Part shown: positions 1 to 40,513 of the stretch, piece after piece | Position numbering within the stretch: the first letter of the stretch is position 1 | Layout of the letters: every line of letters begins with the position of its first letter | DNA from: Pleodorina starrii | Taxonomy: Eukaryota > Chlorophyta > Chlorophyceae > Chlamydomonadales > Volvocaceae | Assembly: GCA_030267565.1 (NCBI GenBank) | Contig: BRXU01000009.1 | Location: forward strand, 2,688,001-2,752,000 | Length of the DNA stretch: 64,000 nucleotides | Direction of reading: 5' to 3' | Notes under the pieces: generated by a model | Told to the model about the DNA's origin: nothing | Database searches by the model: none | Seen by the model: the letters and a program-made list of their open reading frames with translations, nothing else | Translations under genes and position numbers: made by a program

Positions 1-1000
1 TTATGCACCCCATGGCCATCCGGTTCCGGAAGCCGTAAGAGGCCGCCAAGAGTCGCTAACGTTCCCGAGAGGACGAAAACGAGGGAGCCCCTTCCCACGT
101 ACATGGGACTCGAAAGGGAGCACCTTCCATCCCAATTCATGCCCAGGCGAGGCGAATAAAGACAAGAACGCCAAAAATATGAAGAGACTGATCGGACGTC
201 CCTACCCCCTAGGCGAGCCCGCTTTGCCTTGCCAGCAGAAGCCATGCCGATCCTCATATATAAATCAGACGTATCAATCCATCAACAACAAAGCCGACCG
301 ATATATGTACGTTCACACACACGGAGCGCGCACACGTCGGCCCTGTCTGCCTAACAAAAAGGAAGTCGTTGGCCTTTTGCCCCCAAGGCAAATGCCTTTC
401 GTATGTGCAAGTTTTTTGCGAAGGCGCTACACGCGCGTACCAGGCACGCTACGTGACGCGTCTGGGGCGCCTGCTCTGTAAGCCAGCATCTACTACCATG
501 GCCAAATTTACCAGGGGCCCTTCTCCAAGACCGGAAAACGCTTAGTCGGGGACGCATCCCCGCAACCCTCGCACGCGCGCGCACATTATGCTGGTCCCCA
601 CAACGACCACACGACAAACAACAACACATCACCGGGCACCTCGACGGCGGCTCCCTTCCTCCCCCCAACCCATACGTTTCATGTGCAGTTCTCCGTACGA
701 CTATATATAAGCGCACGTATCCCGAGACTTTTCGCTCGCCCACCAGCGCAACTGCGTAACCGAGCCAGCCAGCCAGACAGTCCGTAAGGTGATGTGTTGT
801 GATGTGACGCTTCACCGCTGCCGGCGCCGCCGCCGACTAGCCCCCCAGCCCCCTCCTCTCCTCCTCCTCCATCGCAAGCCACACAGCAATAAACAAACTC
901 AAACCACGACACACCAAACCAAAGCAAACCACGTCTCCCTGTCGCTCCCAAAACACATCACGCCCCCCTCACCCCCCCGCCCCTCCCCTCCCCCTCCCCG
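1..1000. other. Downstream flank / 3' UTR of the PLAT gene
   Basis: No exon chain recognised. It follows the PLAT stop codon and should hold its 3' UTR, but no TGTAA on the minus strand was found. A TATATATAAG string occurs near 703 on the plus strand with no recognisable gene after it. Confidence 0.4.
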
Positions 1001-29954
<28,954 letters not shown>

Positions 29955-30741
29955 TCCAGATGCCGCTTGACTTGCAAGCAGCTGACAGAGGTCAATGTAG
30001 GGTCAACCCTTGTGGATCCTACGCGAAATCGTAATTCATTGGAAAACTTATAAAGAAAAATCAGACACAATGCTCTCTTAACGTTTGCGCTATGGTTGCG
30101 TCCGTATGTATGGAGGTGTGTCGCTGACAGTGTTCTGGTGTGCAGTCGCGCGTCTCTGCCCTAGAGTACTAGTGCGCGTCTAATCCCATGCCTATTAATC
30201 AGCGTTTGACAAGCACGATGCACGAAGCAGCAACAAGCTAACGGCTGCAACCATCTAACCTAACCAACATATTTTGGCCGTACGGACGTTTTCGTGGGGC
30301 CGCAGCAGCTCCTTGATAACTTTGGTTGCAGGGTGCACACAGATAGAGAGTTACAAAATTATACATCCAATCAGTTTTGAAAGGCGTGTTAACGGGGATA
30401 CAACCTAACTGTAACTCACTAACTCTCGTCAAAAGGTGCCGTAGACTGGCACATAATTCTTTTCAACCACGTTTCAGCGGTTCCATTGTGTCTTACGGTT
30501 TGAGCATACAACTTTCCGAAATACAGGCTACTGCACATTTCTGTGTCGTTCCTTGTCGCAGAACAAGTTCGCGATTGTGACATACTCCTCACCAGAGACC
30601 GACTTCACACGGCGCCTCTTCACCATTTGTGCGCGCAACCTTGACAAGGCTTCTGTCGTTGGACTTTAATATTGGTGCCTTTCGACTACCCGCAGCATGA
30701 GACCCTGAGAATCCTGGTCGCGGGGTCAGGAAGGCTCAACG
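29955..30741. promoter_or_regulatory. Shared upstream region between divergent PLAT and GAF-kinase genes
   Basis: The two genes start on opposite strands with 787 bp between their ATGs. The stretch is visibly more AT-rich than its surroundings and holds no convincing coding exon. I could not place a definite TATA box or transcription start; it presumably holds both promoters and 5' UTRs. Confidence 0.5.
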
Positions 30742-33700
30742 ATGGGCAACAATACTTCCTTACCGTGCTGTCAGGCCCCTTCAGACAAGTACGAGGTGCC
30801 ACCTGGTTATGAAGGCGAGGTGAGGTCTGACACGGATTTAACTTTTGCAACGGGACTGTTCGCAAGCTTGTAATAGCCAGAGCTCCCATATGTGTTAGGT
30901 CGCTGATTCTAATGATGTGGCCGTTTCCAGGTTGCGGCTTCAGATGCCTTGCCGGCGAAGGATGAAAGCCACACCGAAGGTAAGGCTGGCGTGGCCAAGC
31001 CGCCGCCGAGCGAAAAAAAGGCGTTTGCAACCACGGACCCGTTGGAGGTGGCGGCGGAGCTCGCTCCTCAGCAGGGGCTTCCTTACCAGGTGCGAGATTA
31101 TTGTTTGTACACCCTGTTAACTGCCGCTAAGCGCAGCCTGTACGTAACCAAACGCAGCTGCGTGAGCTGATGCTGCCTTTTTTTGTCGAAGGTTTTCCAG
31201 TTGCTGTATGCTTCGTACCACCGTAACCGGGTGTCACACACGTTGGGTTGTGTTTGGTGTCGCGTCCATGCTGCCCGCAGTTTCACATCTGCGGACCGCC
31301 GCCGCCTCCGTGCGATGACCTACGGCTGCGCACCATCAATGCCCTGAAGTCGGCGGGGAGTGTTAAAATGGATGCGGACGCCATCGATGCTCCTCCCGAC
31401 CCGGAGATAGCGTCAATCCTGAAGCTGGTGCAGTCCATCTTCGAAGCGCCGGCGGCCCTTGTCGCGCTCTTTGATGACCGGCGCATCTTCGTCCGTGACG
31501 CGGAGGGCGCCTTCAAGCGCGGGGACTTTCCCTGGCGCTGGTCGTTCTGCGGCTGGACCATGGCCTCTAAGAACGACCAGATCATGGTGATTCCGGACGC
31601 CACGAAGGATGCCAGGTGAGCGATACGTCTGCAGGCGGGCCTCGTGGCTGCATGTATGCCAAATGCACGCGTTAAAACGCCCTCCTGGGTGGGTGCACTC
31701 TCCGGCCTCGTCCCGATATACGGCACCACCACGCCGCTTCGCACCCTGCTCTACGTTAGGGGTTTGCGTAGCAAAGCCTGGTGCCTGGCGCATTGGCTGC
31801 TGTTGCTGCCATCCTAACGTCGTAGCGTGGTGGTACCACGTGTGAGCTTCCATCACCAAAATCAAAGCGAAGGATAGAAACCCTGCTCGCAGGTTCTGCA
31901 ACAATGCCATGGTTACGAGCGGCCCGGGAGTGCGCTTCTACTGCGGGACGCCTTTAATCGCTTCGAACGGTCACCGCATCGGCACCTTGTAAGCCCCGCG
32001 CGCGCTGGGTGGGAAGGCGGAAGCAAAGCATGGCAACAGGGGATCGGGGTTCGTGGCAGCTGAGCTTCAGTCGGCCGGTGTGCACGTGAAACTCACGTCC
32101 GCGTGTGCGTAACATCCTGCTAGGTCGGTCCGCGCTTGAGAGACTGACCTGCCTGTCGCAAACGTAATGCAGGTGTTTCGCGGACGTGAAGCCCCGGGAG
32201 TTTGACGCGTCGCGTTGCGTCGTGCTCAACAATTTGGCGGAGCTCGTGGTCCGTCACCTGGAGAAGGACATAGCACTGCAGGTAACCTGTGCCGAACATG
32301 CGGTCTTGCGACGTGCCAAGCACGGCAGTGGCGAGGGTCGGGTCGCCTGGGATAAGAACCGCATGTGGACGGGCGCGCATGTGAACACCCTCTGCTGCCG
32401 CAGCAGTTCTAAGCGTCGGTCTCTCATCCTATGGATGCGATGGGCTCCAGGCCCTCCGCAGGGTCGTTCGCATGGTCGTTCGGAGGGTAGAGCCAGTGGG
32501 TCACCTGGTCGCGCACTGCAGCGGACACGACCCGGGCAAAGGAAGGCGCCACCAGGCCAGCCAGCACGGGTCACATGGAAGGGGCCGAGCTAACCCGAGA
32601 AGGTCGGTAAGGACGGTACACAGAAGCCCGCGAATACACGGATTTTAAGCCATGAGGTTCCTAGATGGACGTCAGGCCCCACCTCACCCGCAATTAGGTG
32701 CAGTAACAGACCTGACAGCAGCTCCCAGGCTGCAACTGGATGAGCGCTCCGCACCAGAAGCCCCGAAGGAAGATGAACCAACCCAACGAAACAGGCCGGG
32801 ACCTACTGAACGGATGAGCTTATGACCCCTCTGGCCGTCAAAACACCGAATCGGGCCCTACGATGTCCTGTCTGACCCGTGTGTCCTCTTCATTCTCTGT
32901 CCCATGCTTGCCGCGCGACAGTTGCGCGCGCACCACAACCACAGCCTGGCCGCGGCGTACGGCAATCTCCGTCGTACGCTGGACTGCTTCGACCACTGCG
33001 TAGCGCTGCTGGACACGGGAACCCCGGGCTGGCGTATCCTGTTCGTCAACAACCCCTGCTGCAAGGCGCTGGGTAGGCGACACGCCGCCGCGCGGGCTGC
33101 TTATCATCCCCACTTTCGCCCCTGTCGGGCCGCGCGGGTTGCGGAGCCGGGCCATAGTCAGCATGGGCGTCCGCCTTGCGAAAGCGGTTGAAAAGAGAGG
33201 CCGGAAACATTCCTCCTTTTCCATAAAGTAGTGTGCCCGGGCCACTCTGCCATGCGCTTGTGCGGAGCGCCAGACGAGCGCTGGGCTGGTGCTGTGAAGG
33301 CGATGGGTGCAGTCGCGCTGGAATGCCGCCGGGAAGGGGGCGCGCTTTGCGTTGTGGTTTGCCTTGCAGCGCGTGCGTGCGGTTGTTGCCAACTTCGTGC
33401 GCTGCCGCTTGCATGCTGGCCCGGCCCGGCCGCAGGCATCGACCGCGAGTCGTTGCAGGGCAGCTACCTTTCGCGGCTGCTCGCGGAGAAGGGTGGCAGC
33501 ATGCTGCCTACCGATGAGAACCAGATAACGGCGAACAAGGGGCAGGAGTTCCAGGTCATGGCGCAGCTGTCCCGCGTCGTGATTGAGGAGTTTGATGAGA
33601 AGGCCGAAGGCGGCAAAGGCGAGCGTTCGGCCGCGGAAGAGCGGCGCTTCATCCTCACCTTCAGGTGCGCGGCGGTGGCAGTCGCGTGTTACATTCACTC

Positions 33701-36700
33701 GCGCCCTGAAGCTGCCTGCTTGGCCCCACCCGCCCTTGGTGAGGACGCACGGGCGCTTCTTTTCTCTGCGATGCCGCGGTATAGGAGTTCGATGCGGGGT
33801 TGCCGTAAAGGTGCCCGTGCGCCGTGGCGTAGCACGCTGCTCCTTGTCCGCCGCTTCGCAACTCAGTTCCTTTGCCTCCACATGCCAAGAGAGGCTGGCC
33901 TCGTGACGACTGCGCGGCGCGTGTGCGGGGAGCGGGGGTGTGGTTCCCCCAGGCCGGCCTCTCGCGAGGACCTGGACGAGGGCACCCTCTCTATCGGCGT
34001 GCCGTCGTTCATCCCGGTGGAGGCCAAGAAGCAGCTTTTGGAGGACGCGGACCCTACCAGCAGCAGCAGCAACACGTCGGACTCGCAGGGCACGGCGCAG
34101 CGCCGCCCGGACAAGCTGTACTTCATGCTGCTGCAGGTAGATCTGGGTGCGGGGAAAGGGGCGGGAGGGGCGCCAATGCGGGGTGTGCGGTGCGGCGGGC
34201 GGGGAGGGGACGCGGAGGGGGCGGAACGCGGGGAAGGAATGCGGACGAGGAAGGGGCCCCAGTGCGCGCGGTACGTGGTGTCGTGCGGTTGGCGAAAACG
34301 GCATCCAGGTACATTTGCAGCCGAAGACCTGTGCGAGGGATACCGTTTGCTGCACCCTGAGCCGGAAGTGTGGGCGCATGGCTTGCGTCGGGAGGTAGCG
34401 TGGTAGGGGCGGACTTCCTCCTCCGCCCTCGCGTAAGCTGGAAGGTGAAGCAGCACGTGTGGCCGGGATTTGGCGCATATTGATGGACTTCAAATGGACT
34501 TCAACGCAGAAGAGTGGCGTTCTTGTTTGTCTCTCACGGCAAGGTTATGGGCTGGGCTGTCAACAACAGGGCCCCGCCGAGGGGGCCCAGGACGACGTCG
34601 TCCTGGGAACCATGATTTCGACCCTGCAAGCGCTTCCCACTCTTGACCCGCCTCGTCCCTGGGTTGTCTCTTACCAACAGGACGCGGCGATTGTGGAGGC
34701 GCAGCGTGCGGCGGCCAAGGCAGCGGCGGAGGCGAAAGCGGCCGCCGACCTGAAGGCCGCCAACTCGTCTGTCGGCCTGTCGACGGCGCAGTCGTCGCTC
34801 ATCTCCTCGCATCTCCACGACAAGGAGCTGTCGCAGCCGCCGGAGAGCATCCGCGGCCTGTCCATGGGGCACCTGCTGGGCAAGGGCGCGTACGGCAGTG
34901 TGTATTACGGCACCTGGTACGGCTCGGCGGTGGCCGTCAAGGTGAGACCCGGACGGTGTATGCGCGCACACACCATGAGGTCTCAAACCCTAAGGGCTCA
35001 AACCCTAAGGTCTCGAACCCTAAGGGCTCAACCTTGCACCCCTCTTGACGACGTGGTGCTATGCCCTGTGCCTCCATCCGCCTTCGTTACGGGTCTTCTT
35101 TCTTACCCGCACTCCCGCCCTCCGCAGATCATTGACGAGGAGCTGCCGCCGGGTGTCGAGTCCATCGCGCCGCCCATCGAGGCCATCCTCAGCAAGGAGC
35201 TCCGCCACCCGCACATCGTAGCGACGCTGCGCTGCGCCTGCCGCATCGTCAGCCCGACCGGCTCCTCGCGCACGGCGTCGAGCAGCGCCGTCGCCACGAC
35301 CGCGGCCGCGCTGCGGCGCAGCGGCATGGCCGCCAACGACGGCGGCAGTGCCGCCACCTTTAGCGACGACACGGCGCGCGTCTCGCGCGCCATGACCGGC
35401 GTTGGCACCGGCAGCGCCGTCGGCACCCCCAGCGGCGGCAGCATGAGCGGCGGCATGCCGTGCGTAGTGCCGAGGCGGCGCGGAGGCATCTCTGGCCAGG
35501 GATCCAGCACCTCCACTGGACTGCCCGACAGCGGCTGGCTCCAGGGAGACCTGAACGCGCGGACCTCAGCTCAGCCCAACAGTGCCATGGGCAGCGCGCA
35601 GAGCTCCAAGGCCAGCCAGCCCGCAGGGGACCAGGGCGTGGCAGCCAACGGCGACGGCGCCGCTGCCGCTGCCGCGAACGGCGCGCCGGCTGCGGACGGC
35701 GACGGCGCGGCGACGAATCTGCTGGAGGGCGCGTCGCAGTCCCCGTCGCAGCGCCAGAGCCAGGCCGGATGGGCGATTATTGACATGGGCGCCGCGCAGG
35801 CCGGCCACCGCCCCTCGTCGCTGGCGCGCCAGAGCGCCGCGCAGGGTGTTGCGGCGGCGGAGACGCCGCCGGCGGCCAACGGCGGCGAGGCGGTCACGCC
35901 GGAAGGTAGCACGGATAACAGCGAGGCGTACGATGATTTCGACGCGGGGCGCGACAGCTCCATGAGCCCGTTCCTGCTGCCGCCGGGCAGCAACCCAGCT
36001 GGCGGAGGCGGAGGCGCGACGGGCCTGCCGGGCCACAGCGGCCCCTCAGGCGGCCCGAGTGAGAAGTGGGCTCAGGACGAGGTCCTGATTCGCCACCAGA
36101 CGTGGCTCATCATGGAGTACTGCGACCGGGGCTGTCTGCAGGTGAGGGCGGGGGGGGGCTGTTGGCGCTGAGTCGTGCGGGGCGGGTTGTTTTGCCGGAT
36201 CGGGGCGGATCGGTGCTTGATTGGGGCCGGCTTGTTGCCTGCCCCAGTTACCTGGGCACCGCGTGGGTACAGATTGGTTCAACAAACGCGGTTGCGGGGG
36301 GCCCTGACGGGAGTTGCAGGCGGGCGCGTCAGGGCCATACTTGGTTTGATACCGCCGGCGGGCGCTGTGCCTGGCTGGAAACGGCCGGTTGTGGTGCTTC
36401 CACGGTCGGCGCCGCGGAAGCGCATCATGACGCCGGGGTCCGTGAGACTCGACCAGGCCGGGGTCTTATCGTTCCTCACCGAGACCGTACTCGCGATGAC
36501 GAGAGTGTGGCGGTGCGTGCCTGGTCCTGCGCAGGATGCCATCGACCGGGGCTGGCTGCGCGTGTCGGCGGCGCTGGAGAACAGCGGCCCCCGCATGGAC
36601 GCGGTGCTGGCGACAGCGCTGGAGCTGGCGTCGGCGCTGGCCTTCCTGCACTCGAAGGACATTGTGCACGGCGACCTGTCTGCCTGGAACGTGATGCTGT

Positions 36701-38125
36701 GCACCTCGGGCTCCACGGCGGCCGTCGGCGGCCGCAACTTTGTGGCCAAGGTGAGGAGGGCGAGGAGAGCGTGGGGTGGGAGAGGAGAGGGCCGCGAAAG
36801 TGACTGAATGGCACGTTGCAAAAACTCGCGCTCGCATGGGAGTCCGCGCAGCGGAGGTGTGGTGCTGACCACGTATCGGTAGCAGGTTGGGTCTGGTTCG
36901 TTGCCAGTATCAAGCCTGACAATGAGACCCACAGAGGTGTCGCGTGTGTTCTTGCTTTCCTGGAGGAAGGGTATGCATGGCTGGCTGGGTTACCTGGCGG
37001 CTGGAGTGGAGGCCAGGACGAGAGTGGAGGCCTGGCTTCCTTGCGGGAGGCAGATGGGCGTGATTTGGCAGCGTGGAGGCGTATACGGATGAACGGACGC
37101 CCCTTGGCCCCGTGTGTATGTGCAGATCGCGGACTTCGGGCTGGCACGCCACCTGGACATCCGGACGAAGATCGAGACCCGCACCTACGGCACGGTGGGT
37201 CGTCCCTGTTTCGCCAGCACTCCGGGTCGAGGGCGGCTGTACGGCCGAAGGGAGGGAGCGCGTGGCACTCCCGAAGGCGTGATCCGTTAAAATTCAGGGC
37301 CCAAGCGCAGCACTACCAAAATCCAAGTGCATGCCCCTAACACTTGTAGAGCGATGCCCCTGTCTTGATCCCCGAACCCGGCACCCGCCCCCGCAGCTGA
37401 CCCACATGCCCGCGGAGACGCTCCGCGACGGCGTCGTTAGCAAGGCCACGGACGTATACTCGCTGGGCGTGCTGCTGTGGCAGATGTACACCAGCTCCCG
37501 CCCCTGGGCGGGACTCCGCCACGGCCAGATCATTGTCATGGTCGTCACGCAGGTCGGTGCGGAGCCGCGTGCGCGTCGCCCCGTTCGTTGGGCCCCACTT
37601 CAAACTTTACTGAGTCCACTGCGCGCATTGGGGGCTTTGTAAGCATCAAGTGCGGAAGCGCGGCTGCTACTGCCGCCCGGCTGGCGGATTTGGACTGGCA
37701 CACTGGAGTCCATTCTGTGTACTATGCATCAGGTTGTGTGGCCCTTGCTACCACCACGCGCGGTGGCGCCAGATGCGCATTCCTTTACAGATGCAAACAC
37801 ATGCACGCAAACTGGCGCAGTCGCGGCCGCTGTCTTGCGCAGCAGCGTCCGCTGCCTTCTCACGTTTCCCGCTGGCTCGCTCGGCTCGCTGCTTGGCCGC
37901 TCCTCCTCGCACAAACTTTGGAGAACTTGGTTACTCCCCCTTCATAAGGTACCTGTGCTGTGCTGCTGTGTCGGCCTGCAGGGCGCCAGACTTCGCTTCC
38001 CGCCGGGCTGCCCGCCCGCTTATGAGGACCTGGCCCTGGCCTGCATGGAATCGAACTCGAGCCGCCGGCCTGCAATTGAGAGCGTGCTCGAGCAGCTGGA
38101 GGCCATCCGGAAAGACCTGTGTTAG
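30742..38125 (+). CDS. GAF-domain TKL-type protein kinase, putatively myristoylated (14 exons, 1,066 aa)
   Basis: Exons: 30742-30819, 30931-31089, 31281-31615, 31893-31988, 32173-32281, 32922-33072, 33436-33664, 33953-34136, 34681-34941, 35128-36141, 36535-36750, 37126-37194, 37397-37552, 37982-38125; phases agree throughout. The N-terminus [10 protein letters not shown] fits N-myristoylation plus nearby palmitoylation. Residues ~90-255 form a GAF domain ([20 protein letters not shown], then [18 protein letters not shown]). Residues ~260-430 resemble a PAS fold ([20 protein letters not shown]). The kinase has glycine loop GKGAYGSV (514-521), Lys534, a ~290-residue Ala/Gly/Ser-rich insert in the N-lobe, catalytic loop HGDLSAWN (917-924), DFG (947-949) and PAE (972-974). 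Catalytic Asp919 and Asn924 are kept but the HRD arginine is Gly, a non-RD kinase. The GAF/PAS part may sense a small ligand. Intron 8 (34137-34680) could hide a small unrecognised exon. Confidence 0.85.
34979..35033. repeat. Telo-box-like AACCCTAAG repeats in a kinase intron
   Basis: Four spaced copies of AACCCTAAGG, alternating with GTCTC/GCTC spacers, in the intron between exons 9 and 10 of the GAF kinase. They resemble plant telomere or telo-box motifs (AAACCCTAA). Confidence 0.8.
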
Positions 38126-40513
38126 GGCGGCCCTCGGACGACGGGGGTCGGGGTTACCTGCCTAGCTCGCCTTTCTACTCACGGAAAGGCGGGATGGGTG
38201 CGATATCTCTGGCGCGATCGTCACCTGCGTTTGTTTCCGTTCCCGACGTTTTGACAGCTTTTGTGTAGTCCAGTGGCCCCGGCCGAGCGAGCGTTTGTGC
38301 GCGCGTTTGGCCCGGGCTGTTGTTCCCTGAATTCAAGCGCTTCGGAGTTATGTAGTGGCGGGCCGCCAACTCCTGCCGCCTGAAACACGGCGGGCACAGC
38401 ACGGCAAGGCTCAGCACAGCACGGCAGGGCAGGGCAGCGCACAGCAGGAGAGTTAACCGCCTGCGCGGTCCGTACGCTAGTCCCGAGAACTTTGCATGCC
38501 GGGGCCCTGGTCAGGGTAACGGCCCGCAAGGGTTATGTTTCTGTTGGCATCCCAAGTTTCCAGAGTCAGTCGATCCGTTGCTCGCTCCATACCTACTGCT
38601 TCTTTCTGCAAGTGTGTGCGCACCCGGTTTCCTTTGCAACTCCATTTTACCCGTGCTGTGTGTGACTCAGGTTTGGCCTGACGTGGCGAGAACTCTTTGA
38701 TGCGTTTGAATGATATGATGAAAAGGCGCGTCGCCGCGCGTCGGGGCGCATTGGAAGTGCCTGCTACTTGGTGAATGGTGGTCGGCACCGGGCGTCTGCC
38801 CTGCAACCTCTGCGTTGTTTGGCAGCTCGCTTTCGTGGCCTCAAGTGAAATGAGAATGGCGATTTGCAGATTGTGTGTTGTGTGCAAATGTGGCCCGTTG
38901 GCGCACGTTTCAGTCGAGCTCTAGATAAAACCCCAACACGTCCAAAATATCGCCCGTGCGCGCGGAGCCACTGAACTTGGTCCCTGTGCGCGGGGTAAGT
39001 CGATTGAATGGCCTGTTTTGGATCCGCTTCTGGTGCCATGTTCTTTGTGCTTTCCACCGTGGCGCCTTTGCTTGAGGCGCCTTTCAATAGGTGTACGTCG
39101 TCGAATCCGCGGTGTTCGAACGAGGAATAAGAGCCCGTGCATGGTCACAATGGGCTCAGCCACTATATAGTCTTCGACGGCCTTGTCGAGCTGCGACGCG
39201 CGGAACGAACTGGGATCTGTCGCTGCGTTAGTTCGGCGGACAGCGCGCGCTGTGCGGCGTGCGCCGCGTGCCGCCCGCCCGTCTTGTGTTGCGACCGGCA
39301 GCGTTTTGGCTGGATTCACCACGGGTGTTTTTTTTTTGCCGGGCTTTGGTCCAGCTGTTGTTTCATGTTGATTGAGGTTTGCACGGAGCGGCTCTTTTCG
39401 GCCAGCTCACCTTCCTACTTCCTTACAGCGCTGATTTGGCCGGTTGTGGGTTGGAGAGCGGCGGGCAGGGGGAAGGGTCGCTTCGGCGCGAGCGCGGCGG
39501 GATCTGACCGACGATGTCGACAATTTTCGCGCCGGCCGAGTGTTCCCCTTCAGGTTAAGGGTATCGTACCGGGGGCGGTTGAAGCGCATCGCCTCGATAT
39601 GGTGGCCTGTCCAGTGCGCCTATTGCACATCAGCGTCCATGATACGCAACACGCACACTGCGCAGGCCATCATCGTCCACGATACGGCTGAGGCAGGATG
39701 ATGCCGGCCCCCGTCCGCGGGGTATTAAATTTGTTTTGTTTCGGGGCTTGCTGTGTCTGATGGTGGATGACGGTGTCGGGACATGCTGAGGACGATGTCG
39801 GGACTGCTGGTATGAATAACCTGTTCGGCCGGTCCTGGCCGCACGGGCCCAAAGGAGGTGGTTTTGCAGGTGCTTTAGTGCAACTACGGCAGTCGTTTTT
39901 TTACAGGTCTTTGGAAATGCATTCGTGAGGCGGGGCTTTGTGGTCAGCGGTGCTTCTCCAGCTTGGGCCCGCGCGATCGGCCGGGTTCGAGGCAGAAAGA
40001 CGCAGGATTGGGCTGGGTTTGCGGTGCCTGCGCTTAGTGGCCTGATTTTGAGGCCGGCATTGTTTTTTACCGTCAACGCGGTGTTTAAACAAGGCCGGCG
40101 CTGAAGGCCGGTGCGTCCTGTCTCGGCTAGAGCTATGAGACGCTAAGCCTGACGAGGGGTCCCCTGTCTACGTCTGCGTCTATGGCCTTTGTCATAAAGG
40201 GACATTCCTTGTCCCAGGTGCAATAAGAAGGTTGTCCCAACTGCCTCGCTGCACAAGATCGCTTGCTTGGCAATCACGGCACGCCTGGCAACGGTTTCGA
40301 TGGCATCGCGCCACAAACATCGCACATCAAGAACACCTGGACCCACAACACTTTCTCAGTTTTGAAGTGAGCATTTTAGAACACCAATCTCGCGCAGCGC
40401 ACAGTGTATTTCGCCGAACATTACTAAGGCGCCCATAGGGAATTGATTTCCTGCAAACGGAAGAAACGGAGATGCAATCTTAACCCCTAGCTGCATGATT
40501 TTTTGCCATCACT
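38126..40513. other. Intergenic: kinase 3' UTR and CoaE upstream region
   Basis: About 2.4 kb with lower GC than the genes. I see no coherent exon chain or RNA gene. It should contain the kinase 3' UTR and the dephospho-CoA kinase promoter. A 184-codon open frame at 39137-39691 has no recognisable motif. Confidence 0.5.

Noticed and set aside
700..712. TATATATAAG on the plus strand as a promoter.
   Set aside because: No recognisable plus-strand gene follows; it lies antisense downstream of the PLAT gene.
39137..39691. 184-codon plus-strand frame between the GAF kinase and CoaE.
   Set aside because: Cys/Arg-rich with no domain, no splice context and unlike coding composition of neighbours; more likely UTR or intergenic.
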